Shown here: one piece after another, positions 43,428 through 51,677 of the stretch
How the letters are laid out: each line of letters starts with the position of its first letter
Position numbering within the stretch: position 1 is the stretch's first letter
Origin: Brevibacterium sediminis
GTDB taxonomy: Bacteria; Actinomycetota; Actinomycetes; Actinomycetales; Brevibacteriaceae
Direction: 5' to 3'
Assembly: GCF_013623905.1 (NCBI RefSeq)
Contig: NZ_JABKDD010000002.1
Span: forward strand, 186,001-250,000
DNA: 64,000 nucleotides
The notes under the pieces: generated by a model
The model's input: only the letters and a program-made list of their open reading frames with translations
Databases searched by the model: none
Told to the model about the DNA's origin: nothing
Program-made: the position numbers and the translations under genes

Positions 43428-44576
43428 ATGACCACCATGAACACCACCACCGAGGCGGCCGTGTCGAAACCGGCGAAGCTCACCTCCAAACAGCTCCCGA
43501 AGGCCACCCCGTGGATCGTCGCCGTCGCCTCGATCCTCGTGGCGATCGTCATCAGCTTCATCGCCTTCGGCGGCTTCAACATCCCCGTCGTGGCCGTCCT
43601 CGCCGGCCTCATCAACGCGATCGCCGTGTTCGCGGTCTCCGCGTCCTACGAAGGCCGCCGCAAGGCCGTCGACCGGATCGCGACCACCATCGTCACCTCG
43701 ACGTTCGTCCTCGCATGCGTTCCCCTCATCTCGCTGCTGTGGCTGACCGTGTCCAAGGGCGGGGCCGCCATCAGCGGTGACCTGCTCACCCGCACCATGC
43801 TCGGCATGAAGGGCGTCCTCGATCAGCAGTACGTCGCCGGTGAGGCCACTCTGGCCGGCGGCTTCTACCACGCCATCGTCGGCACCGTGCTCATCACACT
43901 CGCCGCCTGCGTGATCTCGATTCCGATCGGCGTCCTCACCGCCATCTACCTCGTCGAATACTCGAACAAGAACCGCCTGGGCAAGGCGATCACCTTCCTC
44001 GTCGACGTGATGACCGGTATTCCCTCGATCGTCGCCGGTCTCTTCGCCTTCGCACTGTTCTCCACGATTGCCAACGTGCTCCTGCCCGGCGCGGCCGGAA
44101 TCGCGAAGACCGGCTTCACCGCGGCCGTGGCGCTGTCGGTGCTGATGATCCCGATCGTCGTGCGCAATACGGAGGAGATCCTCCGCTTGGTGCCGATGGA
44201 CCTGCGCGAGGCTTCCTACGCACTCGGCGTGCCGAAGTGGAAGACGATCGTGAAGATCGTTCTGCCCACCTCGGTGTCGGGAATCCTCTCCGGTGTCACC
44301 ATCGCCATCGCCCGCGTCATCGGTGAGACGGCACCCATCATGGTCACCGCCGGGTTCGCCAAGACGCTCAACTGGAACCTCTTCTCCGGTTGGATGTCGA
44401 CGCTGCCGACGTTCATCTACGACTCGCAGCTGCGCCCGGTCTCGCCGGGAGCCGCCGCCCTGGCCAGCTCGGAACGCGCCTGGGCCGCAGCCCTTGTGCT
44501 CGTCGCCCTCGTCATGGTGCTCAACCTGCTCGCCCGCATCATCGCGAAGGTGCTCGCACCGAAGGCCGGACGCTGA
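43428..44576 (+). CDS. pstA: Phosphate ABC transporter permease PstA
   Basis: Inner-membrane subunit, 382 residues, longer at the N-terminus than many PstA proteins because of two additional hydrophobic segments (about 30-75) before the first core helix. PstA markers are [31 protein letters not shown] and the EAA loop [20 protein letters not shown]. The ATG at 43428 lies 5 bp after the pstC stop and is followed by another ATG three codons on. It pairs with PstC to form the channel. Confidence 0.94.
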   Translation: MTTMNTTTEAAVSKPAKLTSKQLPKATPWIVAVASILVAIVISFIAFGGFNIPVVAVLAGLINAIAVFAVSASYEGRRKAVDRIATTIVTSTFVLACVPLISLLWLTVSKGGAAISGDLLTRTMLGMKGVLDQQYVAGEATLAGGFYHAIVGTVLITLAACVISIPIGVLTAIYLVEYSNKNRLGKAITFLVDVMTGIPSIVAGLFAFALFSTIANVLLPGAAGIAKTGFTAAVALSVLMIPIVVRNTEEILRLVPMDLREASYALGVPKWKTIVKIVLPTSVSGILSGVTIAIARVIGETAPIMVTAGFAKTLNWNLFSGWMSTLPTFIYDSQLRPVSPGAAALASSERAWAAALVLVALVMVLNLLARIIAKVLAPKAGR

Positions 44577-44631
44577 CCGGCGACTGCCCACAGACCTCCA
44601 GACTCACCCATTTCCACGGATAGGAAACACA

Positions 44632-45411
<780 letters not shown>

Positions 45412-45459
45412 TTTGAAGGCTCGCCCAAACGGCGGGCGCCCCTCGGGGCGGGTGCCGTC

Positions 45460-45503
45460 TCGGCGGCGCATGCCTCTATAATCGGCGGCGCATGCCTCTA
45501 TAA
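45460..45503. repeat. Perfect 22-bp tandem duplication containing CTATAA
   Basis: The 22-bp unit (TCGGCGGCGCATGC followed by CTCTATAA) occurs at 45460-45481 and 45482-45503 without mismatch. The junction creates TATAAT at 45477-45482. Confidence 0.85.
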
Positions 45504-45560
45504 GTGGTCGTTCTGGTCACGCTCTGCTCAGCGGAACGTGACCAGAACGACCACTTTGCG
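45484..45560 (+). ncRNA. Possible short transcript: TATAAT box followed by a 20-bp perfect hairpin
   Basis: A perfect TATAAT lies at 45477-45482. A start about 7 bases downstream would produce an RNA that soon enters the hairpin at 45502-45556 (20-bp perfect arms, 15-nt loop). There is no -35 match. The hairpin may equally be just the pstB terminator. The remainder of 45412-45805 contains no gene I can support. Confidence 0.2.
45502..45556. terminator. 20-bp perfect hairpin downstream of pstSCAB
   Basis: AAGTGGTCGTTCTGGTCACG at 45502-45521 and its exact complement at 45537-45556, with a 15-nt loop. A terminator for the pst operon is the simplest reading. Confidence 0.7.
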
Positions 45561-45721
45561 TTGGCAGGTCCGCCGGACGCGACTTCGGGCGGTAGGGCAC
45601 TCGCGCAGAGTCGCCTCGGGGATCGCGCAGGGCGCTGGCAGGTCGGTCGTCACGTCACCCTGAACGCGCGCAGTGAGTTGCCTCCGCAGACGACCTCATG
45701 GTCTTCCCGACAACACATCGG

Positions 45722-45742
45722 CGATATATCGTTACATATCGT
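45722..45742 (+). promoter_or_regulatory. Candidate PadR operator overlapping its promoter
   Basis: CGATATATCG (45722-45731) is a perfect palindrome, followed by a second related half ACATATCGT that also contains a TAnnnT -10 (TATCGT, 45737-45742). It lies 64 bp upstream of the padR-like start. PadR proteins typically bind such ATAT-centred dyads and repress themselves. Confidence 0.55.
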
Positions 45743-45805
45743 CAGGGCAGTGAACTTCGTGCAATCAGCGGGGTACTGCGGTGTCATCAGACCAGGGAGG
45801 TCATC

Positions 45806-46363
45806 ATGAACGAGCCATTCACCCACGGAAGCTCCCATCACCGAGGCGGCGACCGGGGCAGCGCTAGCATCTGGGAGGCGTTCGAGCAGCTGCGCTCATC
45901 CTTCGCCCCCAAACAGCCTGCCCGCATGAACCGCGGTGACGTCCGTGCCGGAATCCTCTCGCTGCTGGCAGAGGCCCCGATGCACGGATACCAGATCATC
46001 CAGGAGATCGAGGAACGCAGCGGCGGCAGCTGGAAGCCCAGCCCCGGGTCGGTCTATCCGACGCTGCAGCTGCTCACGGACGAGGGTCTCATCAATGCGG
46101 AGCCGTCGAGCGGACGCAAGACCTATTCCCTCACCGAGGCGGGACGCGAGCACGTCGAGGCCGACTCCGATTCCGCCGCCCCGTGGGAATCGGTCGGCAG
46201 GAGAGAGACTCCGCGCGCGGCCACACTGGCCAAGGCCGGGGTCGAGTTGGCACAGGCCGCCGCTCAGGTCGGACGTTCGGGCAGCAAGGAGCAGGTCGCA
46301 GAGGCGGTCACCGAGCTGGAAGAGACCAAACGCAGGCTGTATTCGATCCTCGCTCGGGACTGA
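45806..46363 (+). CDS. PadR-family transcriptional regulator
   Basis: Winged-helix regulator of 185 residues. The PadR DNA-binding domain is at about residues 42-115 (ILSLLAEAPMHGYQIIQEIE; PSPGSVYPTLQLLTDEGLI; GRKTYSLTEAGREH). The C-terminal helical part, about 130-185, would mediate dimerisation. GGGAGG lies 5 nt ahead of the ATG. The downstream AarF-type kinase gene starts 3 bp after the stop, so they form one operon and the operator upstream probably controls both. The inducer is unknown. Confidence 0.92.
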   Translation: MNEPFTHGSSHHRGGDRGSASIWEAFEQLRSSFAPKQPARMNRGDVRAGILSLLAEAPMHGYQIIQEIEERSGGSWKPSPGSVYPTLQLLTDEGLINAEPSSGRKTYSLTEAGREHVEADSDSAAPWESVGRRETPRAATLAKAGVELAQAAAQVGRSGSKEQVAEAVTELEETKRRLYSILARD

Positions 46364-46366
46364 GCG

Positions 46367-48304
46367 ATGTCGACGGGAGCCGAACAGAGAAACGTGAGTC
46401 CGGATGAGCTCGGCCGAGAAGCCGGTGAGCACAGCGGAGCAGACACTGTCGGCCCTGGCCAGGGTCTTCCCGACCGGAAGCGAGCGCTGCGGTCCCGGTC
46501 GTCCCGGATCCTGCGCTTTGCCGCGGCCCAGATGGCCATGGCCTGGTGGTTCGAGCTCGTCCTGCCTCGCATCGGTCTGGGTCGCCTGGCCGCCCGACGA
46601 CGAGTGGAGCGCTGGCAGTCGACCGCCAGGAAGTTCAGGGCGCTGGCGATCGATCTCGGCGGGCTGATGATCAAGGTGGGCCAGTTCCTCTCCTCCCGCA
46701 TGGATGTCCTCCCGCCCGAGGTCGCCGCAGAGCTGGCAGACCTGCAGGACGAAGTATCGCCGGTTCCCTTCGACGGGATCAGGCCCCTCGCCGAGGCGCA
46801 GCTGGGTATGCGACTCACCACCGCCTTCGCCACTTTCGACCCCCGACCGCTGGCCGCGGCATCACTGGGCCAGGCTCATTCGGCCACCCTGACTCCGGAT
46901 GTGGCCGCCGAGCTCGGATTCACCGAGGTGGTCGTCAAGGTCCAGCGCCCCGGCATCGCCGACGTCGTCGAGGTGGATCTGCGAACACTGCGCCGGATCG
47001 CAGGGTGGCTCTCCCGCGTCGGGTTCATCGCCAGCCGGGTCGATATGCCGGGGCTGGTCGAGGAGTTCGCCCATGTCAGCCTCGAGGAGATCGACTACCT
47101 CCACGAGGCGGCGAATGCGGAACAGTTCACCACCGAAGCCGCACGCTTCGCGGACGATGCCGAGCGTTCGGCATCGGGTTCGCCCGGTCCGACGCAGGCC
47201 CCGCGAATCGTCTGGGGGCAGACCACGACCCAGGTTCTCACCATGGAGGATGTCTCGGCGATCAAGATCAACGATGTCGCGGCGCTGCGCCGGGCAGGGA
47301 TCGATCCACGCGAGGTGGCTTCGGCGTTCGCGCACACGATGTTCGATCAGCTCTTCCGCGGCGGCTTCTTCCACGCCGATCCCCATCCCGGCAACATCTT
47401 CGTCACTCCCGACCGAACTGGAGCGGTCGAACGCTCGGGTGTCTCTCCGGCGTCCGAGCACATGGGTGGCTCACCGCCGACAGGGGAAACGCACACCTCG
47501 ACCGGGCATCCCGCCTCGGCGGGGGTCGGCTGGCACCTGACCTTCGTCGACTTCGGAATGATGGGCCACGTTCCTGAGGATCTGCGCTCGGGGCTGCGTG
47601 AACTCATCATCGCCGTGGCCACCAGGGATTCCCACCGCCTGGTCACGAGCGTCGAACTCATCGGGGTGCTGCTCGACGGCGCGGACACCGCGGAGCTCGA
47701 ACGCGCACTGACCGAGCTCTTCTCCCGGTTCGGCGGGATGGGATTCGCTCAGCTGCGCGAGGTCGACGAAAAGGAGCTGCGGGCCTTCTCCAGGGACTTC
47801 GAATCGGTGGTCCGCGACCTTCCGGTCCAATTGCCGGAGAACCTCTTCCTCATCATCCGTGCGCTCGCCATGGTCTCTGGTCTGTGCAGCTCACTCGATC
47901 CCCGGTTCAACATCTGGGAGGTCGTCGAACCCTATGCACGCGGCCTCATCAGCGACTCACCGGGAGGAGTCGCCGGCTCGGCGACGAAGGAGGCGCTCAA
48001 CCTCGTGCGTCTGACCCTGAGCCTGCCCGGACGCCTCGACGCACTGGTCACGAAGGTCGAAGACGGCGAGCTCACGGTGTCGACGCCGAAGCTCGATCGT
48101 CGGGTGGAAGGGCTCGAACAGCTGGCGCGCGGCGTGATCTCGGCCGTTCTATTCACCGGCTTCGTCATCGGCGGGTCGATCCTGCTGCCGGTGATGACGG
48201 TTGGCGGCGTTCTGCTGCTCATCGCCTCGGCACCCGCGCTTCTCCACGCCCTGGTCACTCTGCTGCGACACCGACGGGCAGACCGGCGGAACCGTCGTAG
48301 GTGA
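46367..48304 (+). CDS. ABC1/AarF/UbiB-family atypical kinase with an insertion in the active-site region
   Basis: Membrane-associated atypical protein-kinase-like protein of 645 residues. The family-specific motif is IKVGQFLSSRMDVLPPEV, the nucleotide-binding Ala-rich loop LAAASLGQAHSA, the catalytic segment FFHADPHPGNIFV and the metal-binding DFG in TFVDFGMMGH. Two hydrophobic helices at the C-terminus (ISAVLFTGFVIGGSILLPVM; LLLIASAPALLHALVTLL) anchor it. Between HADPHPGN and DFG an insertion of about 37 Ser/Gly/Thr residues is present where most members have about ten. Family members support quinone or lipid metabolism, but actinobacterial roles are not defined. Coupled to padR. Confidence 0.9.
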   Translation: MSTGAEQRNVSPDELGREAGEHSGADTVGPGQGLPDRKRALRSRSSRILRFAAAQMAMAWWFELVLPRIGLGRLAARRRVERWQSTARKFRALAIDLGGLMIKVGQFLSSRMDVLPPEVAAELADLQDEVSPVPFDGIRPLAEAQLGMRLTTAFATFDPRPLAAASLGQAHSATLTPDVAAELGFTEVVVKVQRPGIADVVEVDLRTLRRIAGWLSRVGFIASRVDMPGLVEEFAHVSLEEIDYLHEAANAEQFTTEAARFADDAERSASGSPGPTQAPRIVWGQTTTQVLTMEDVSAIKINDVAALRRAGIDPREVASAFAHTMFDQLFRGGFFHADPHPGNIFVTPDRTGAVERSGVSPASEHMGGSPPTGETHTSTGHPASAGVGWHLTFVDFGMMGHVPEDLRSGLRELIIAVATRDSHRLVTSVELIGVLLDGADTAELERALTELFSRFGGMGFAQLREVDEKELRAFSRDFESVVRDLPVQLPENLFLIIRALAMVSGLCSSLDPRFNIWEVVEPYARGLISDSPGGVAGSATKEALNLVRLTLSLPGRLDALVTKVEDGELTVSTPKLDRRVEGLEQLARGVISAVLFTGFVIGGSILLPVMTVGGVLLLIASAPALLHALVTLLRHRRADRRNRRR

Positions 48305-48373
48305 GGAGTCGGCGGAACCGTCGCAGACGAGGGAGCGGCGACAAGCTGTTCGAGGACGACGCGGCGTTGCCTC

Positions 48374-49024
48374 CTAGCCGGCCGCTGGTTCGTCGCGGGG
48401 AGCACGGAAGGCCGAGGCGAAATCGACCAGCAGGGATTCGTCGCCGTCGACCGTGATCGCCCCTTCCTCTCGTGCGGCTTCGGCTGCGCCATCGGCAAGC
48501 AGGTCGCGCAGCCCGGGACCTTCGATCCTCAGGTCAGCTTCTGCCTGGGCCCCTTCCGCAGCCTCCACACCGCGCTCGCTCACGGTCGCATGAGCCGTCG
48601 CGGGGCCGGCAGTGATTTCGACTGTGAAGGGTCGGACTCGGGCGTCGGTGCGCGCGGTCAGCAAAGCCGCGGCCAGAGAGGAGTCCGTCGGAACCTCGCC
48701 CTCGCGGGGCTCAGCCATCCGCCGTGCACCCCAGCGGCCGAGCTCAATGAGCACCGGACTAAGATCCGAACCGTAGTCGCTGAGGCGGTAGACGACGTTG
48801 CGTCCGTCGATGCCGCGCTCGATGATCTCGGCGGCCTCAAGTTCGCGCAACCGCGTGGTCAGCAGGTTCGAGGGGATGCCGGGATTTCCCTGTCGAAGCT
48901 CGTTGAAGCGCTTCGGACCGACGAGGAGGTCGCGGAGGATGATGAGCGACCACCGTTCCCCCAGCACCTCGGCTGCCCGAGCCAGACCGCAGAATTGTCC
49001 GTACGACTTCATGGTTGACAGCAT
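48374..49024 (-). CDS. HxlR-family regulator with C-terminal SCP2-like domain
   Basis: Two-part protein of 216 residues. The HxlR winged helix is at about 5-100 (CGLARAAEVLGERWSLIILR; LVGPKRFNELRQGNPGIPSN; YRLSDYGSDLSPVLIELGRW). The C-terminal 90 residues (TVEITAGPATAHATVSERG and LRIEGPGLRDLLADGA) fit a sterol-carrier-protein-2-like ligand fold. ATG at 49024 or the in-frame ATG at 49012 could be used. It is divergent from the DHFR-like gene across a 115-bp gap holding AGTTCA repeats, so it probably represses both. A hydrophobic ligand is plausible but unproven. Confidence 0.88.
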   Translation of the reverse strand: MLSTMKSYGQFCGLARAAEVLGERWSLIILRDLLVGPKRFNELRQGNPGIPSNLLTTRLRELEAAEIIERGIDGRNVVYRLSDYGSDLSPVLIELGRWGARRMAEPREGEVPTDSSLAAALLTARTDARVRPFTVEITAGPATAHATVSERGVEAAEGAQAEADLRIEGPGLRDLLADGAAEAAREEGAITVDGDESLLVDFASAFRAPRDEPAAG

Positions 49025-49033
49025 AGCAATATC

Positions 49034-49069
49034 AGTTCACTATTGAAACCATAGTTCACTTTCTGAACT
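49034..49069. promoter_or_regulatory. Candidate HxlR operator: paired AGTTCA dyads
   Basis: AGTTCACT occurs at 49034-49041 and 49053-49060 (19 bp apart, about two helical turns). The second is half of a perfect dyad AGTTCA-CTTTC-TGAACT (49053-49069); the first faces TGAAAC. The stretch is A+T-rich and lies between the divergent HxlR and DHFR-like genes. Confidence 0.6.
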
Positions 49070-49139
49070 TTCTGGGCTGCGGAACCACAGCCCTCAGGAA
49101 ACGCAACGGCCCGCACGACAACTCGATGAGGAGATCACC

Positions 49140-49700
49140 ATGTCCCGCACTGTCATCGCCGCACTGTTCCAGTCACTCGACGGGATCGCATCCGATCCGT
49201 TCAACTTCCAATTCGATTCCTTCGACCAGGAGATGGGCGAGTGGATGACCACGGCCATCGGCGGCGTCGACGACTGCCTCCTCGGCCGTGTCACCTATCA
49301 GGAGTGGGAGGGCTACTGGCCGAACCACACAAAAGGCGAGGACGCACCGTTCGCCGACTTCATCAACTCGACTCCCAAGCACATCGCCTCGACAACGCTG
49401 TCGCAGGCCGATCTCAGCTGGGAGAACTCGACTCTCATCCAGGGCGAGCTCGTCGACTTCGTCCGCGAGCTCAAAGCCGGCGACGGCGGCAAGATCGCTG
49501 TCGAGGGATCGATGTCGATCGTCCGTCAGCTCGTCGAAGCGAACCTCGTCGACGAGCTGACGGTGGCCATCCACCCGGTCGTCGCCGGCAGCGGACGGTC
49601 CCTCTTCGAGGGTGGAACGACGACTCGCTTGGAGCTCAAGGACGTGCAGCGGACCAGCAAGGGCAACCTGCTGGCCACCTACGGGCCGTTCCCCGGCTGA
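49140..49700 (+). CDS. Dihydrofolate reductase-like protein (RibD C-terminal fold)
   Basis: Single-domain NADPH-type reductase of 186 residues with the RibD_C fold. It opens with TVIAALFQSLDGIASDP, has the cofactor segment DDCLLGRVTYQEWEGYWP, GGKIAVEGSMSIVRQLVEAN and ends with VVAGSGRSLFEGGTTTRLEL. Stand-alone members of this group are annotated as DHFR-like but their substrates are generally unknown; a true folate role is doubtful. GAGGAG precedes the ATG. It is divergent from, and likely controlled by, the HxlR-SCP2 regulator. Confidence 0.88.
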   Translation: MSRTVIAALFQSLDGIASDPFNFQFDSFDQEMGEWMTTAIGGVDDCLLGRVTYQEWEGYWPNHTKGEDAPFADFINSTPKHIASTTLSQADLSWENSTLIQGELVDFVRELKAGDGGKIAVEGSMSIVRQLVEANLVDELTVAIHPVVAGSGRSLFEGGTTTRLELKDVQRTSKGNLLATYGPFPG

Positions 49701-49704
49701 TCCA

Positions 49705-49756
49705 GCGGGTGGATCCACCTCGAGATCGTCAGCTTATTCGAGGTGGATCCGCCCGC
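49705..49756. terminator. Bidirectional hairpin terminator
   Basis: A 19-bp stem with one G-U pair (GCGGGTGGATCCACCTCGA and partner) and a 14-nt loop lies between convergent genes. The arms contain GGATCC, giving internal symmetry. Confidence 0.75.
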
Positions 49757-49785
49757 AGGAGACATCGAAGATTCGAAAAGACAGC

Positions 49786-50919
49786 TCAGACATCGCCGGA
49801 CGCACCCGCCTCGGCAGCCAGCCGACGTTCCCGGTAGGCGAAGGTCGCCCAGCCGAGCGCCACGGCCCAGAGCGGGAAGAGCAGCGTCGGCCCGATCGTC
49901 ACCCACCAGCTGTCGGCGAAGATTTCGGGGGTCCCCGAGAAGATTGTGCGCACCAGGCCGACTCCGCCGGTGAAGATCGCCAGCGACACGATCGTCGCGG
50001 GAATCGTCGCCAGAGTGATCGGCACTCGCTTTCCGCCCAGAGGACCAAGCCATGTTGGCAGCCGCTCTCCCCATCTCTGGATGAGACCGAGGGTGAGCAG
50101 GATTCCACCGATGGCGGCCAAGGCGAGCGCGAGTCCCGAATGCCAGAGTCCGACACGCTGGCCTTCGTCGTAGAGACCTTCACTCAGGCCGAAGGGAATT
50201 CCCACGGCCCAGAGGACCCGCGTCAGGGCATAGAAGCCCGGCACGATGACCGCCACGACGACGGCGATCTTCGCGCTTGCGGTGACCGACGTCGATCTCC
50301 CCACGCGTCCGGTACCGTCAACGTCTGCACGCCTGTGACCGGCGGCGGAATCCTCAACATGAACGGTCTCGGTCGAATGACGATGACTGTCCTCGTGAAT
50401 CCGACGACTGGTCTTCTCCGCACCGGCCCACACGATGATCCACAACAGCGGACCAAGCAGCATGACTCCCTGCCAGATCACCGGAGCCGGGATTGGTGGG
50501 AACTGCAGGCTGAGCGCATAGCCGAGGTAGGCCAGCAGCAAGGTGTCGGTGAGCATGACCGTGACCACGGCGGCGAAGGCCAGAACGACAACCCCGAGAA
50601 CGCGTGCCCCGCCTCTGTCGAAAAGCCGCTGCCGCAGGCGGGTCGCGGTGAGCAGGGCCGCCGAGCCGACAAAGCTGAGCAGGGAGACGGAGCCGATGAT
50701 GAGACCCGCGAACGGTCCCGGGAGTGCGGCGATCATCGACGTGAACGTCCACTCCTCGGATCCGGCCAGGGGTGAGGCGACGATCCCCAACCCCCAGAGG
50801 ACCGACATGACGAGAAGGAAGAGCGACCACGCCGAGGCGGCGGCCAGTCCTGCGCGAACGGTGAGATCGGATTGTGGTGACGGATGGTTGACTATATGAG
50901 TGAGCTGTTTCTGTGTCAT
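49786..50919 (-). CDS. Hypothetical polytopic membrane protein
   Basis: Membrane protein of 377 residues with about nine or ten hydrophobic helices, split into two halves by a His/Arg/Glu-rich cytosolic loop (about residues 185-225, RIHEDSHRHSTETVHVEDS). No family is recognised. The ATG at 50919 follows TGGAG. It is on the same strand as and 119 bp downstream of the NarL two-component genes, so it may be their target or a sensory partner, as is common for membrane proteins next to such systems. That link is inference. Confidence 0.75.
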   Translation of the reverse strand: MTQKQLTHIVNHPSPQSDLTVRAGLAAASAWSLFLLVMSVLWGLGIVASPLAGSEEWTFTSMIAALPGPFAGLIIGSVSLLSFVGSAALLTATRLRQRLFDRGGARVLGVVVLAFAAVVTVMLTDTLLLAYLGYALSLQFPPIPAPVIWQGVMLLGPLLWIIVWAGAEKTSRRIHEDSHRHSTETVHVEDSAAGHRRADVDGTGRVGRSTSVTASAKIAVVVAVIVPGFYALTRVLWAVGIPFGLSEGLYDEGQRVGLWHSGLALALAAIGGILLTLGLIQRWGERLPTWLGPLGGKRVPITLATIPATIVSLAIFTGGVGLVRTIFSGTPEIFADSWWVTIGPTLLFPLWAVALGWATFAYRERRLAAEAGASGDV

Positions 50920-51038
50920 GACTCCAGGCTCGTCCCCGAAGGCCCGCCGGGGGCTCCCCCACAAGGGTGAATCCGGTTCCCGAGAGGGTGAATGCACACT
51001 GGGCGGGTGAACGGCCCTCCCGCCTGCTCACTTTGGGG

Positions 51039-51677
51039 TCAGGTCTCGACGAACCCCGATTCGAAAGCCTTGATCACCGCTTGTGTCCTGTCACGGGCAC
51101 CGAGCTTCGACAGCAGCGAACTGACATAGGTCTTCACCGTCTCCGCCCCGAGGAACATCTCCCCGGCGATCTCGGCGTTGCTCATTCCTCTCGACATGAG
51201 GGTGAGGACTTCCTGTTCCCGCCTGCTCAGCCCAGCAGAACTCACCACATCGACAGCTCGGTGAGACCGTGCTGCCATGTCCCGGATCTTCTGCGGATAG
51301 AGCAGCGCATCTCCCCCGGCCACGATATGCACCGCCCGGACGAGTTCGGACGGCTGAGCGCGTTTGAGGACGAAGCCGTCAGCGCCCACGCGCAGAGCTT
51401 CGAAGACGTAGTCATCGCTGTCGAAGGTCGTGAGGATGAGCACCCGAGGCGGCTCCTGCCTGCTCATAAGCAGCCGCGTTGCCTCCAATCCGTCGAGGTG
51501 GGGCATGTGCACATCCATCACCACGACATCAGGATCCAGCCGAGTCACCAGATCGAGTGCTTCCGTCCCGTCATCGCCCTCCCCGACGACCTCGAGTCCC
51601 GGGTCGGAGTCGATGATCGCGGCCAGACCCGCACGCACGAGAGGCTCGTCATCGATGAGGATCACCGAAATGGTCAT
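51039..51677 (-). CDS. NarL/FixJ-family response regulator
   Basis: Response regulator of 212 residues starting MTISVILIDDEPLVRAG. The phosphoacceptor Asp is in VVVMDVHMPHLDG, the conserved Thr in ILTTFDSDDYVFEAL and Lys in GFVLKRAQP. The LuxR-type output is LSRREQEVLTLMSRGMSNAE with ETVKTYVSSLLSKLGARDR. The ATG overlaps the kinase stop by 4 bp (ATGA), so kinase and regulator are co-translated. Confidence 0.95.
   Translation of the reverse strand: MTISVILIDDEPLVRAGLAAIIDSDPGLEVVGEGDDGTEALDLVTRLDPDVVVMDVHMPHLDGLEATRLLMSRQEPPRVLILTTFDSDDYVFEALRVGADGFVLKRAQPSELVRAVHIVAGGDALLYPQKIRDMAARSHRAVDVVSSAGLSRREQEVLTLMSRGMSNAEIAGEMFLGAETVKTYVSSLLSKLGARDRTQAVIKAFESGFVET

Noticed and set aside
42897-44591. 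A 564-codon open frame opposite pstC and pstA
   Set aside because: Its translation is Arg/Gly/Asp/His rich without any domain, and both Pst permeases are clear on the other strand.
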